Shown one piece after another: positions 34,968 to 44,137 of a stretch of DNA of 64,000 nt. How positions within the stretch are numbered: position 1 is the first letter of the stretch; each line of letters opens with the position of its first letter. The notes under the pieces were generated by a model, which saw only the letters and a list, made by a program, of their open reading frames with translations, was not told the origin of the DNA and did no database searches. A program made the position numbers and the translations under genes. Origin of the DNA: Rhizobium altiplani (GTDB taxonomy: Bacteria > Pseudomonadota > Alphaproteobacteria > Rhizobiales > Rhizobiaceae); contig NZ_LNCD01000093.1 of NCBI RefSeq assembly GCF_001542405.1, positions 17,209-81,208 on the forward strand. Reading direction: 5' to 3'.

Positions 34968-35687
34968 GTGTCAATTTACTGTTGGAAGTTTATACGGGTT
35001 ATCGCATTTGCACCTGCTGCTGCGATCATGCTGGCCGCGCATAGCATATCGGCGCAGGATTCGTTCACCACGGTGCAATGGCCTAACACGCCAACGGCAC
35101 GGATTGAGGCACTTGCGATTCTGCAGACCTTGAATGCAAATCTCCTGAGTAATGCTAGCGCCACTTTGACGCTCGATCGCTGGTGTGCCGGACACAAGCT
35201 CGCACCGCTAGGTTCTAAGATCGTTGCACAGCGGGTTCGCGGCCGAGACAAGCCCGTCGATAGCCGCATCCGAGAACTTCTGGCGGTCGGCCCCGACGAG
35301 CCCATCGCCTACCGACATGTCCGCCTCGTTTGCGGCAATCGCGTCCTTTCTGAGGCCGACAATTGGTATGTTCCGGCAAGGCTGACAATGGACATGAATA
35401 AAGCGTTGAATACGAGCGACGTCGCCTTTGGCAGAGCCGTCCAATCTCTTAATTTCACCCGCACAAATCTATCTTCCAATTTGCTGTGGTCCCCTCTTCC
35501 AGAAGGATGGGACGTAGAAAAGGAGCTACCGACACCCGCAACGGGATCATCTCTTGTACTACCGCCCTTTCTTCTCGAACATCATGCAGTGCTGAAGCTT
35601 CAGGACGGCACTCCGTTCAGTGCGCTGGTCGAAAGCTATACGAGCAATGTACTGGACTTCCCTGCTCCACCTCTGCTTGCCCACTAG
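34968..35687 (+). CDS. Exported protein of unknown function (chorismate-lyase-like pattern)
   Basis: 239 residues from GTG 34968 (AAAGGA upstream) with an N-terminal signal sequence (VIAFAPAAAIMLAAHSISAQ). The middle contains VRLVCGNRVLSEADNWYVPARLTMDMNKALNTSDVAFGRAV, which resembles the NW..P.RL....N..L..T...FG pattern of UbiC/chorismate-lyase-fold proteins. Export and the lack of known active-site arginines argue for another role. It diverges from nodM; no nod box faces it. Family placement is tentative. Confidence 0.6.
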   Translation: MSIYCWKFIRVIAFAPAAAIMLAAHSISAQDSFTTVQWPNTPTARIEALAILQTLNANLLSNASATLTLDRWCAGHKLAPLGSKIVAQRVRGRDKPVDSRIRELLAVGPDEPIAYRHVRLVCGNRVLSEADNWYVPARLTMDMNKALNTSDVAFGRAVQSLNFTRTNLSSNLLWSPLPEGWDVEKELPTPATGSSLVLPPFLLEHHAVLKLQDGTPFSALVESYTSNVLDFPAPPLLAH

Positions 35688-36816
35688 CTGCCCATTAGCG
35701 CTACGACCAAAAGCGCAGCGCCCGGGACGGTATTTTCGATCGACCGTAAGACAGCGTCGCCGTTGCCGAAGCTCGTCGGGGGCGTTTGTACCCGGCGAGC
35801 TTGCAGGGGTCGGTCCTATTCGGTGTTGTCGATGGGCGCTTGACGTTGGTTCGCTCCTTCTCGGTCTTCGTAAAAGGACCGTTCTTGAACCTTGCGGCGA
35901 CCTCACTCTCATCAACCTGGCGACCCAAAGCCAGCCGCCGTTCGACGCGTCCATAATAGCGCCGAGACTGAACGAGTTGGTGAAAGCAAACGGGGCGGGC
36001 GGGTATCTTGTTGCGGTGACGCGATGATGCGATCCCTGCTGTACGAAGCAGCGCAAGTCCTGCTTGTAACCATTAAGAAATTGTCGTGGCTAAAAAGCGT
36101 GGGCGATGAATATCGCCAAACGCCGCGGTAGGCAAAAGGCGGTTGTAGCCTTGGCCCGACGGCTTGCGGTGATCATGCATTGCATTGTGGAGTGACGGAA
36201 CCGAATTCTGCTGGACACAGGAGAGGCTGCCTGTTGCTGCGTAGTTAGCAATCAGGGTAACGAGAAAAAGGAGACAAGAAGATTTCGCCGCCGGTGGAAA
36301 GATGTCCTTCGCAGGACGACGGATGGTGAGTTCGCGTGGTTGTTTAGTACGGTCGTTTTTTGCGATCAGGTCGCCGATTAAATTGTTCCGCCTCATTCTT
36401 CTGGTCCCATAGTGTGAGGGCCGCACAGTGGATCCCGGAGAGAAGCGCGATACTGCGAAGACATCAATAACCGTAGCTACGGACAGTCAGAAGGTGTTTG
36501 ACCTCACCACGCCGAACAGAGAAGACAACCCCATCAATACAGTCCCCGATGTCCCAGTGACGGACGGTGATTTGCCGTAACCTTGTCAGTCGACCAGTGG
36601 GTGCCCGGCCGCACACTTAACGGCCTCGGAAAGACAGTAACCGGGCGTGGAGCAAAAGACGCTTAACAATCATTCGCATTCAAAGAGCCAATTCACGACC
36701 TGACCACAAATCGTGCCAACGTGACAAACCCGATTTGAGAACCAGCCGTAGAATCGGATCGAGCTTTTTAATCGGCACCACGGGAGGCCAACGTTGTTCT
36801 TGATGTGCGCTTAATC
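35688..36816. other. Long gap, mostly insertion-sequence debris
   Basis: About 1.1 kb without a supported gene. An IS110-type transposase C-terminus lies at 36091-36205. Around it the sequence is lower in GC than the flanking genes and shows no coherent frame. The region just before 36817 leads into the nod-box-like sequence of the nodO-like gene. Confidence 0.4.
36091..36205 (+). pseudogene. IS110-family transposase, C-terminal relic
   Basis: The frame reads KAWAMNIAKRRGRQKAVVALARRLAVIMHCIV before a stop at 36193-36195; the next frame continues with DGTEF-like sequence. This is the characteristic end of IS110 transposases. The rest of the element is gone. Confidence 0.6.
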
Positions 36817-36864
36817 ATCCGTTCCGTCGATGCTTTGTATTCAAACAGAGAATTTCACAGAGTG
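36817..36864 (+). promoter_or_regulatory. Diverged nod box for the nodO-like gene
   Basis: Begins ATCC, contains the conserved GATGCTTT at 36829-36836 and an AATTT-AC 3' part. About 29 of 48 positions agree with the classical nod box as recalled, well above chance but less than the nodM box. It ends 65 bases before the ATG at 36929 and faces it. Confidence 0.6.
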
Positions 36865-36928
36865 GGTGGTCGCGGTTATAGGGAGTCCCGTAATAACCAA
36901 ACCTAGTAACATTAGGAGCTTTAGAAGC

Positions 36929-37737
36929 ATGTATTTGGGAACAGAATCCAATGATATCATCGAGGGCAGCAATGGTAACGATATGATCGTTGGCAAAGGT
37001 GGCGATGACAAGATCTACGCTCGTGCGGGCGCCGACCGCGTGTTCAGTGGAGGGGGGACGACCATGTGATCGGTGGTCCGGGCGGCGATCAAATCCATGG
37101 CGATGACGGTAACGACATTCTCTCCGGCGACAATGGGCACGACCAGCCGCGCATCATTAGTCACGACGACGACTATATCGATGGTGGAAGAGGCAATGAC
37201 ACACTCTTCGTGGGGGACGGTAGGGATTCGTTGGCAGGAGGCGAAGGCTCCGACACGTTCGTTTTCCAGTTCCACAATCCGACGCCGGGCACTCCAGAGC
37301 CGGGGCTTTATTTTGGGCCAATCCCGGAACCGGTATCGACGATCCTGGATTTTAACCCGGCTCAAGATACTTTCGCTTTCGATGTGAAGGGATTGGGCAA
37401 CGATAATAGTGGTGCGAACTTTATCAATCACGCCGACCTTCAGGCGGGTTCCACCGTTGATACCTTCTATGAGGGCAAGGCCTCGGGTGCGAGCGGTGAA
37501 CACGTCGTGGTAATCACAGACCAGAGTTTCGCCAGCGGGTCTGACGCAACGAGCGCTATATCCGGAGAGAGCGCCGGCGACATCATCGTCTACCACAACG
37601 CCGATACCAGGACCGTCGATTTAGCGTATGTTACTTCGCCTAATCACGTGGATGTCTTCGCCCACTTGTCGGAAGTAGGTAGCGTCTCAGACCTGGCTAA
37701 CATGCACCTTACCCCCTCCGACTTCACCTTTGTCTGA
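36929..37737 (+). CDS. nodO: NodO-like RTX calcium-binding secreted protein, frameshifted in a G-tract
   Basis: ATG 36929 follows AGGAG at 36914. The N-terminal third is made of RTX nonapeptides (GTESNDIIEG, GSNGNDMIVGKGGDDKIY, then GGPGGDQIHGDDGNDILSGDNG), which form a calcium-binding beta-roll; an export-signal-like C-terminal part follows (DIIVYHNADTRTVDLAYV...HLTPSDFTFV), as expected for type I secretion. NodO of Rhizobium leguminosarum, a pore-forming nodulation protein of about 280 residues, has this layout. The frame breaks at the six-G run 37052-37057; one extra G would give one 269-residue protein. It may be phase-variable, a pseudogene or a sequencing error. The gene symbol is by similarity of layout. 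Confidence 0.75.
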
Positions 37738-37789
37738 TCGCAGGATGCTTGGGCGGGTTCGCGCGCCAAGCCTCCAGTTGCTGCGTCGC

Positions 37790-38095
37790 TTCCGCTTGTT
37801 CAGGTTCCCGCGTCGGGAAACCGCGGTTAGGCCGCGAAAATCCTTTGCATGATCCGGTGTTCGACGGTCGGCCTATCGCCTTGTGCCGGGTTGACGCTGC
37901 GCCTCCAGCTCGTATCCGCTTCAGCAGCCGACGCACCTGTCGCAGCGTCAATGACTGCGACAGGGTACGGGCTTCCTTGCGGCACATGGCACCATTGAGG
38001 TTCTCGTAATCGTCCAGCGGCCGGTGCATAGGCGATGTCACGTTGCCGTGGGGAGGCGGTCGCGTTTGATCAAAGCGGGGCGGGCCAGTAGCCAT
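37790..38095 (-). pseudogene. ISNCY-type transposase N-terminal fragment
   Basis: The leftward frame contains SQSLTLRQVRRLLKRIRAGGAASTRHKAIGRPSN, the helix-turn-helix and AT-hook-like GRPSN part of an ISNCY-group (integrase-like) transposase. The catalytic DDE region is absent. A fragment of an eroded insertion sequence next to the nodO-like gene. Confidence 0.5.
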
Positions 38096-38273
38096 GCGTC
38101 ATCGCCGGGGCTGCCAGCAAGTGGCTCCGGCCGCAACTGAGAATCCCAGGCGGTCACGGCAATACTGTGAGTTGCCTCGAACGAACGTTTGATTAGCCTC
38201 CGAACGTTGGCAGGTTCAAGCCTCTTGCAGGTGATGCAGGAGCCTTAGCAGGTTAGGAGCTGCATCATTATGC

Positions 38274-38477
38274 TTACTCCGATTGAGCGTGTTCGATCTT
38301 GAGAATGGCTTCCTCGATCGACGCCACGCCGAGCAGCACCAATGCATCGGCCAAACAACGCTCTATGTCACCGATACTTCGGCCCTCGATTATGGCAACC
38401 TCTTCAAGCGTGCGGCCCTGTTTCAGCCGCCGAAGCGAGTTCATTTGCAGGGGGCAAAGGGGCAATGTGTTCGCCAT
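38274..38477 (-). CDS. Small LuxR-type helix-turn-helix protein
   Basis: 67 residues from ATG 38477 (MANTLPLCPLQMN; GGAGAGG just upstream, with in-frame ATGs also at 38480 and 38489). The body LRRLKQGRTLEEVAIIEGRSIGDIERCLADALVLLGVASIEEAI is a LuxR-type DNA-binding helix-turn-helix without a sensor domain. Such stand-alone HTH proteins occur on rhizobial symbiotic plasmids. It could regulate nearby genes, but no target is evident. Confidence 0.6.
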   Translation of the reverse strand: MANTLPLCPLQMNSLRRLKQGRTLEEVAIIEGRSIGDIERCLADALVLLGVASIEEAILKIEHAQSE

Positions 38478-38489
38478 CATCCTCTCCAA

Positions 38490-39242
38490 GCAATTTATAA
38501 GAATTCATGGAGGTCTCGCGCCGCTACCACGTGGCCTCGCTCTCGACCGCGGCTGCGCATGTTCATGACTTTCGCTATGGCGCGCGAAGCGTTGGGATGA
38601 AGAATGGCCACTAGAGATTTACCCCGTGGCCGGCGAGGAGGATGGGCGCTAAGCCGAGCTGCGGCACGACCGGTATAGAAAGCCGAGAGGGAAACGGCCG
38701 TCGTCGAGCAGGGATCGACAACAGCCGAGTGAACCTAATGGCAGGCGTTGATGCCCCTCCCAGGCCAGGAGCCACGTTGGACTTTCGGCTATTCTCCGGG
38801 GTCCGAATGGCGGTGAGATTTCGTTTCCGGCTGGTTCCATTATAGAACCGTTGATGCTGCTCGATAGCTGGCATCATCGCAAGATCACCTCACGAACGCG
38901 AAAGGCGCGTTAGCTCCGATCCGTCGGGCGCCTGTCATGCCCACAATCACACGATTGATTTCCGGAGGCTTGTCACTGATATGCAAAGCGGAGATAAGCT
39001 GGATGACCTCCTGATCGGACGGTGAGCGACGATGATGCAGACGCAGGAAATCCATCGACGTTGGCGTGCGGAACGTTTCCGTCCAACGGGAAGCCTTTCG
39101 AAGATCTCGCCGGGGTGGCCAGTCGTGCGTGCGGCACGATCCGATGCGGCAACCGGTTGCCTGCGTATACATAGGGCAGAACCGGTGGCCTCCTGTTAAC
39201 GAGGAAACGCAGACACCACCGCCATCTATAACTAACGGACCT
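38490..39242. other. Gap without a convincing gene
   Basis: About 750 bases between the small regulator and the ABC ATPase gene. Frames at 38611-38877 and 38885-39316 (both leftward) lack start sites and read as low-quality Arg/Ser-rich peptides. Nothing recognisable; probably eroded sequence plus the transcription end of the catabolic locus. Confidence 0.35.
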
Positions 39243-40307
39243 TCAAAGTCGAACACCTGTTTCCTTGTCGAATACATGCACATGCGGCGCCTGAATATCG
39301 ATTTTGACTGCATCACCTGTTTTAGCCTGGAGGAAGCCCGGCACGCTTGCAGTGAACTTGCCAGCCGCTGTATCGATGTTTACATGGGTCGCCGGCCCGA
39401 CCGGCTGAAGCATATGCACCCGGCCTTCAAGTCCGGTTTCACCGAGGCGAACGTGCTCCGGCCGAACGCCGAACTCCACTGGTCTGCCGACCTTGAAATT
39501 GCGTGGAGCAACGTTCACCGGAAGCGTCTGCTCGCCGGCACGAATGAACATAGATCCGTTTGCTTCGGCTAAAACCCCATCGAGGAGCTCGATCTGCGGG
39601 CTCCCGATAAACGAAGCGACGTAACGGGTGGCCGGTCGTGCATAGATTTCCTCGGGGGTGCCAAACTGCTCAACGCGCCCGCGATACATGACGGCGATCC
39701 TGTCCGATATCGACATCGCCTCTTCCTGGTCATGGGTCACGAAAATCGAAGTCACGTTCTGCTGCACATGTAGTTGCTTGACTTCCGTGCGCATCTTTAC
39801 TCGGAGCGAAGCATCAAGGTTCGAGAATGGCTCATCGAACAAGAAGATACGCGGCTCTCGAATGAGGGCGCGGCCGATCGCTACTCTTTGTTGCTGCCCC
39901 CCGGAGAGCTGCGCTGGAAATCTCTCAAGTACATGGTCGAGTTCCAGAGAGGCTGCAAGTTTCTGGACCTTCTCCCGGATCACTGATGCGGCGACGCCGC
40001 GCATCTTCAGCGTAAACCCGATATTCTGCGCAACTGTCATATGCGGATAGAGCGCATAGTTCTGGAACACCATCGCCACGTCGCGCTCGACCGGCGACAA
40101 GTCATTGACACGTCTTCCGCCAATCAGAATGTCACCGGAGGTGCTGTCTTCAAGGCCCGCGACCATGTTGAGGGTGGTGGTTTTGCCGCAACCGGACGAG
40201 CCCAGAAGCGTGATGAATTCGCCTGCCTTTATATCAAGATCGATATTGTGGCAGACTTGGAAGCTACCGAAGCGTTTGGAAACCTCTTTCAACCTTACGT
40301 CAGTCAC
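39243..40307 (-). CDS. Sugar ABC transporter ATPase (UgpC/MalK type)
   Basis: 354 residues, normal for the family. Walker A GSSGCGKTTT near 36, Q-loop VFQNYALYPHM, signature LSGGQQQR near 136, Walker B IFLFDEPFSNLD and H-loop FVTHDQEEA; a C-terminal TOBE domain (LQPVGPATHVNID) follows. Last gene of the long leftward locus; three bases separate it from the permease stop upstream. Powers uptake of the sugar bound by the TAT-exported binding protein encoded at 42079-43368. Confidence 0.93.
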   Translation of the reverse strand: MTDVRLKEVSKRFGSFQVCHNIDLDIKAGEFITLLGSSGCGKTTTLNMVAGLEDSTSGDILIGGRRVNDLSPVERDVAMVFQNYALYPHMTVAQNIGFTLKMRGVAASVIREKVQKLAASLELDHVLERFPAQLSGGQQQRVAIGRALIREPRIFLFDEPFSNLDASLRVKMRTEVKQLHVQQNVTSIFVTHDQEEAMSISDRIAVMYRGRVEQFGTPEEIYARPATRYVASFIGSPQIELLDGVLAEANGSMFIRAGEQTLPVNVAPRNFKVGRPVEFGVRPEHVRLGETGLEGRVHMLQPVGPATHVNIDTAAGKFTASVPGFLQAKTGDAVKIDIQAPHVHVFDKETGVRL

Positions 40308-40310
40308 TGT

Positions 40311-41159
40311 CTATCCTTTCATCATGCCGTCGGCGAAACCGCGGATGATCTGGTCCCGGAAGATTGTTGCGATCACGATGACGGGCGCGACGCTGATCAC
40401 GGCAGCCGCCATCATCTGCCCGAACACTGTTTGATATTGTCCCGCAAACTGGGCGATCGCGAGCGGCACTGTTTGCGCGCTCTGTCGTGTCAGTATCAAA
40501 GCGAAGAAGAATTCGTTCCACGCCTCAATGAACGCGAACACGGCGGCTGCTCCCATAGGGGGGATCGAAATCGGCAAGATGATGTACCAGAACGTTCGCA
40601 GTACACCCGCGCCGTCGACGGCTGCTGCCTTTTCGATCCCGACGGGAATGCTGAGGAAAAATCCGCGCAAAATCCAGATGACGATCGGGAGGTTGAACGA
40701 CAGATAAACGACGCCCAAGGTCAGCACGCTGTCGATCAGGCCCAAATAGCTGATGATCAGAAACAGCGGTATTGCAATCGCGATCCCCGGCAGCATCTGT
40801 GTTGCAAGAATGATAAACCCGAGCGCATTCGAAAAGGGAACGGACAGGCGAGCGAGCGCGTAGGCTGCCGGTGCTCCCAAAGCCAGGGCGAGTGCCGTGG
40901 AGAACAGCGAGACGATGAGCGAGTTTACCACGCCACGCCCGAGCGCAGCTGCAGATGCCGCCACGGTGACGAAGTTGTCGACCGTAAAGTTGGATGGCGA
41001 AAGATCCGGTGGCTGGGCGATCAACGCACTTTGTTCCAGCAGGCTCGACACAATAAGCCATACGATCGGTGCAATTGACCAGACAACAAACACCGTCAAC
41101 CCGAAATAGACAGCGACCCTTTTGACTGGCCCGCCGTTGCGATAGGCCTGAAAGCTCAT
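40311..41159 (-). CDS. Sugar ABC transporter permease (MalG type)
   Basis: 282 residues from ATG 41159, chosen because it overlaps the upstream permease stop as ATGA. Six hydrophobic segments begin with VYFGLTVFVVWSIAPIVWLI; the EAA loop reads EKAAAVDGAGVLRTFWYIILP near residue 190. Pairs with the permease encoded upstream. Confidence 0.9.
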   Translation of the reverse strand: MSFQAYRNGGPVKRVAVYFGLTVFVVWSIAPIVWLIVSSLLEQSALIAQPPDLSPSNFTVDNFVTVAASAAALGRGVVNSLIVSLFSTALALALGAPAAYALARLSVPFSNALGFIILATQMLPGIAIAIPLFLIISYLGLIDSVLTLGVVYLSFNLPIVIWILRGFFLSIPVGIEKAAAVDGAGVLRTFWYIILPISIPPMGAAAVFAFIEAWNEFFFALILTRQSAQTVPLAIAQFAGQYQTVFGQMMAAAVISVAPVIVIATIFRDQIIRGFADGMMKG

Positions 41160-42058
41160 TTTGCACCTGCCGTGGGCTTGGGTTTGAGGAGCCACAGATA
41201 GCCAATGGCAAGCATGAACGTCAGGATGAAGATGACGTTCGCGATTGCCGCGCCGTAGCCGATATCAAGGAAATTGAACGTGACCCGGTAGGCCAGGAAA
41301 TTCAGAAGCACTGTTCCGTCAGCGGGGCCCCCACGCGTGAGAACGAAAATGATGTCAAATACCCGTAGCGACCAGATCGTCTGGAGGATCACTGCAATCC
41401 CGATAGCGTCCTTGATGGCTGGCAGTGTGATATAGCGAAAGCTTTGGAAGCTGTTTGCGCCATCCATGTACGCTGCCTTGTGCAGGGCGACAGGCACCCG
41501 CTGGAGACCCGCCAGCATCAGGAGTGTGACAAAAGGTATAGACTTCCATACGTCGACGAGAAGCAGGAAATTCAATGCACTGAACGGCGTCCCCAGCCAG
41601 ACCTGGTAGCCATCAATCAGCCCAAGTGTCTTTAGCAGGGCATTCAAAACCCCGTAGTTGGAGTTGAGAATCCACTTCCACAGCACGGCGTTGGCCACCG
41701 GGGCGATTGCCCAAGGGACAACAAGCAATATCTTTAGAAACCCACTTCTGCCCTGTGGCTGGTTCAAAAGCAGCGCAACGCCCAAACCGATCCCGACAAC
41801 GAGGATGACCTCCATTGCGGAAAAGTAAAGCGTGTTTAATGCGGCGTGCTGCAGACCTTGGTCAGAAAACATCTGCCTAAAGTTCGCCAGTCCAACCCAG
41901 ACCTGATCGAGTTTGCCGGCTCTGAGCTTGACGTCATGGAGCGCGAGCAATGCCGACCTTACGATCGGATAACCAAGGATCCCGGCTATGACGATTAGTG
42001 CAGGCGCGATAAGAACAACGCCGACCATCTGTCGGCGTTTCTCGAATGTTGTGGCCAT
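41156..42058 (-). CDS. Sugar ABC transporter permease (MalF type)
   Basis: 300 residues. N-terminal basic segment, then six helices (MVGVVLIAPALIVIAGILGYP first). EAA loop ALHKAAYMDGANSFQSFRYITLP near 210. Directly follows the binding-protein gene after 20 bases. Intact. Confidence 0.9.
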   Translation of the reverse strand: MATTFEKRRQMVGVVLIAPALIVIAGILGYPIVRSALLALHDVKLRAGKLDQVWVGLANFRQMFSDQGLQHAALNTLYFSAMEVILVVGIGLGVALLLNQPQGRSGFLKILLVVPWAIAPVANAVLWKWILNSNYGVLNALLKTLGLIDGYQVWLGTPFSALNFLLLVDVWKSIPFVTLLMLAGLQRVPVALHKAAYMDGANSFQSFRYITLPAIKDAIGIAVILQTIWSLRVFDIIFVLTRGGPADGTVLLNFLAYRVTFNFLDIGYGAAIANVIFILTFMLAIGYLWLLKPKPTAGAK

Positions 42059-42078
42059 CTATATCACCTCTGGGGACA

Positions 42079-43368
42079 TCATCCGCGACGTTTGACGATC
42101 GCCGTCACCAGATCGTGCGCTTCAGCAATGGCCTCCATAGCCGTCTTCTGTCCTTGCAGCGCCTTCTGAACTTCAGTGCCAATCGCCTGCGTTACCTCGG
42201 TAAAGTCTGGCGTGACAAAACTCTCATAGGGGTGTTGCGCCTGCTCAAGCACCACCTTTGCGATCGGCAGTGCCGCCTGGACCTCCGGATCACCCAGGAC
42301 AGACAGTCGAGACGGCAACCACCCGGTATCGAGTGCCTGACGCTTCTGAATTTCTTTTGACATAAAGAACTCAACCAGCTTTCGGGCCTTGTCAGGATGT
42401 TGGCTGGCATTGCTAATCGTCCAGGCGTCCGTGCCGTCGATCGAGGCGGAACCTGCAGGGCCCGCAGGAAGTATCGTAGCGCCCATCTTTCCGACGATGT
42501 TCGACTGTTTGGGATCCTGCGCCGTCGCCCACATAAATGGCCAGTTCATCATCATCGACGCGCGACCGGATGAGAAGACGTTGGTGGCGTCATTGATCCC
42601 GGCGTAGGAGATCGAACCCGGCTCGGTTCCGGCCGCCTTCAGATCGAGCATCATCTGGAGAGCATCGACGCCGGCATCACCTTTAAAGACCGGCATGCCG
42701 TCTTCGCCGTACATCGTACCGCCAGCCTGCTGCAGAAATGCCATCCAGTAGCTCGCGGCCCCGCCGATGCCGGCCGCCTCCGCATAGTTCGAGACGTAGC
42801 CAAAACGTCCGTCGCGGGTCAACTCTTTCGTAAATCGCTTGAAGTCGTCCCAATTTTTTGGGGGCTCCTTGATACCCGCCTGTTCAAGATGCTCTTTGTT
42901 ATAGAAGAGATTGAGCAGCGAGAGCGTGAAGACGGTTCCATAGCGCTTGCCCTTCCACGTGACCGTCTTAAAACTGGACTCCGGAAGGTCGGCGATCAAT
43001 TCGGCCGGGAGATCGTCGACGAAAGGATAGAGGAAGCTTTCGAACTCGGGGACCCACGCGCACATGTACATGATATCCCAAGGTGCGGATCCCGATGCGA
43101 AGGCAGTTGCCATGCGGTCATGAAGTTGCGGCCACGCCAGCATCTCATAGTTTACGGACGTCGCATTTGCCGCTTTCCACGCTTCGAATGCCGCCTCAGC
43201 AAACTTCGCCGCTCCGGGAGGAGCGGGATCTGGCGGTAGCGGGCCGAACACAGACAGTTCGGCGTCTTGCGCCTGCGCGTAGCGGCCGAAAAGACTACTG
43301 GCCGTCGCCGCAGCAACAGCGGCTCCGGTAGTCTTCAGAAGGTGACGACGAGAAATGATCGATTGCAT
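42079..43368 (-). CDS. Sugar ABC transporter solute-binding protein with TAT signal
   Basis: 429 residues from ATG 43368. The N-terminus SRRHLLKTTGAAVAAATA is a twin-arginine export signal, which implies folding before export. Family 1 solute-binding protein: DAELSVFGPLPPDPAP, long periplasmic body, WTISNASQHPDKARKLVEFFMS near 330. First gene of the ABC block. Two operator-like palindromes lie 195-240 bases upstream. The ligand is presumably a glycoside or amino-sugar derivative because of the neighbouring catabolic enzymes. Confidence 0.9.
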   Translation of the reverse strand: MQSIISRRHLLKTTGAAVAAATASSLFGRYAQAQDAELSVFGPLPPDPAPPGAAKFAEAAFEAWKAANATSVNYEMLAWPQLHDRMATAFASGSAPWDIMYMCAWVPEFESFLYPFVDDLPAELIADLPESSFKTVTWKGKRYGTVFTLSLLNLFYNKEHLEQAGIKEPPKNWDDFKRFTKELTRDGRFGYVSNYAEAAGIGGAASYWMAFLQQAGGTMYGEDGMPVFKGDAGVDALQMMLDLKAAGTEPGSISYAGINDATNVFSSGRASMMMNWPFMWATAQDPKQSNIVGKMGATILPAGPAGSASIDGTDAWTISNASQHPDKARKLVEFFMSKEIQKRQALDTGWLPSRLSVLGDPEVQAALPIAKVVLEQAQHPYESFVTPDFTEVTQAIGTEVQKALQGQKTAMEAIAEAHDLVTAIVKRRG

Positions 43369-43562
43369 TGGTTGAACCCCTTTTCTTGTTGAATTTCGGG
43401 CCGGGAAGAGAATCTTTTGGTGAAGAGAATCTTTTGGTATTGAGCGCGCCCTAAGGCTGACTGAACACCTTACGCGCAGGCAGTGACAGCCCACAGACTC
43501 TCCTGGACAGTTTCATGCTCCGCTCCACCATCACTGGCCTCCCCAGTTGCCAACATATGATA

Positions 43563-43608
43563 TGCACGTTCGCGTGCAGTCAAGTCTAAAAATGCGCGAT
43601 ATCGTGCG
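43563..43608. promoter_or_regulatory. Paired operator-like palindromes for the ABC operon
   Basis: TGCACG-TTCG-CGTGCA at 43563-43578 is a perfect palindrome; TGCGCG-ATAT-CGTGCG at 43593-43608 is a two-mismatch second copy. The starts are 30 bases apart, the same face of the helix. The same motif occurs at 43951, 51885, 51914 and 52884, so a common regulator, probably the DeoR protein encoded at 52099-52863, is inferred. Confidence 0.6.
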
Positions 43609-43950
43609 ATGCAACTTTATAGGATCTTATCTACGCGCGCACTCGCACAAATGGATTGATGGATGTAGGACCTTCATGCTTGGCGTTACTGCGAGCGCGT
43701 GGACCTAGATCAGACTAGGGACATTTAGCCGAAATGCCGTAGGTCGCGTAACGTCCGATATACTTTGATAAGCTCCGCTCGCGGGAAGCAAACACCGGGT
43801 CAACGATTCTCGTATGCCGGCTGGCCATCGCCGTGAGTTTGGCCCCTCGAACGCCTCTCGTCGGGGAATAGTTATGCCAGCGGCGAACAAGATTGCCAGG
43901 CGATCCAAAAGAGGATGATGTGCCGATCTGCTGCAGGTTGTCATAACTGT

Positions 43951-43966
43951 TGCACGAGATCGTGCA
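43951..43966. promoter_or_regulatory. Further operator-like palindrome
   Basis: TGCACG-AGAT-CGTGCA, perfect match to the motif. It lies about 580 bases upstream of the ABC operon start and 170 bases past the SDR stop, so it might act as an auxiliary site for looping. Confidence 0.45.
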
Positions 43967-44137
43967 GCCGGTCTCAACATGCACCATACTCGAAAGACAA
44001 GGTATTCGTTTCCGCGCCCTGAGCGCACGCGGTGCGTGATCCGCCCCCCAACTGCCCCCCGAGGAAGACGTCTTGTCGTTTGCGGTGATTAGCTGGAGGG
44101 CTAGTATTCGTACAGCACACATTCGACGTGGCGAATG

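Larger units (their letters stand above)
43369..44137. other. Regulatory gap between the SDR gene and the ABC operon
   Basis: About 770 bases without a gene. It contains the operator-like palindromes at 43563-43578, 43593-43608 and 43951-43966. Long leftward frames (43705-44122) have no start signal and no recognisable content. The start of the ABC operon transcript should lie near 43400-43560. Confidence 0.5.

Noticed and set aside
38885..39316. Leftward frame of 143 residues before the ABC ATPase
   Set aside because: Overlaps the ATPase end and has no start signal or domain.
43705..44122. Leftward frame of 135 residues in the regulatory gap
   Set aside because: No ribosome site, no recognisable motifs, and it spans an operator-like palindrome.
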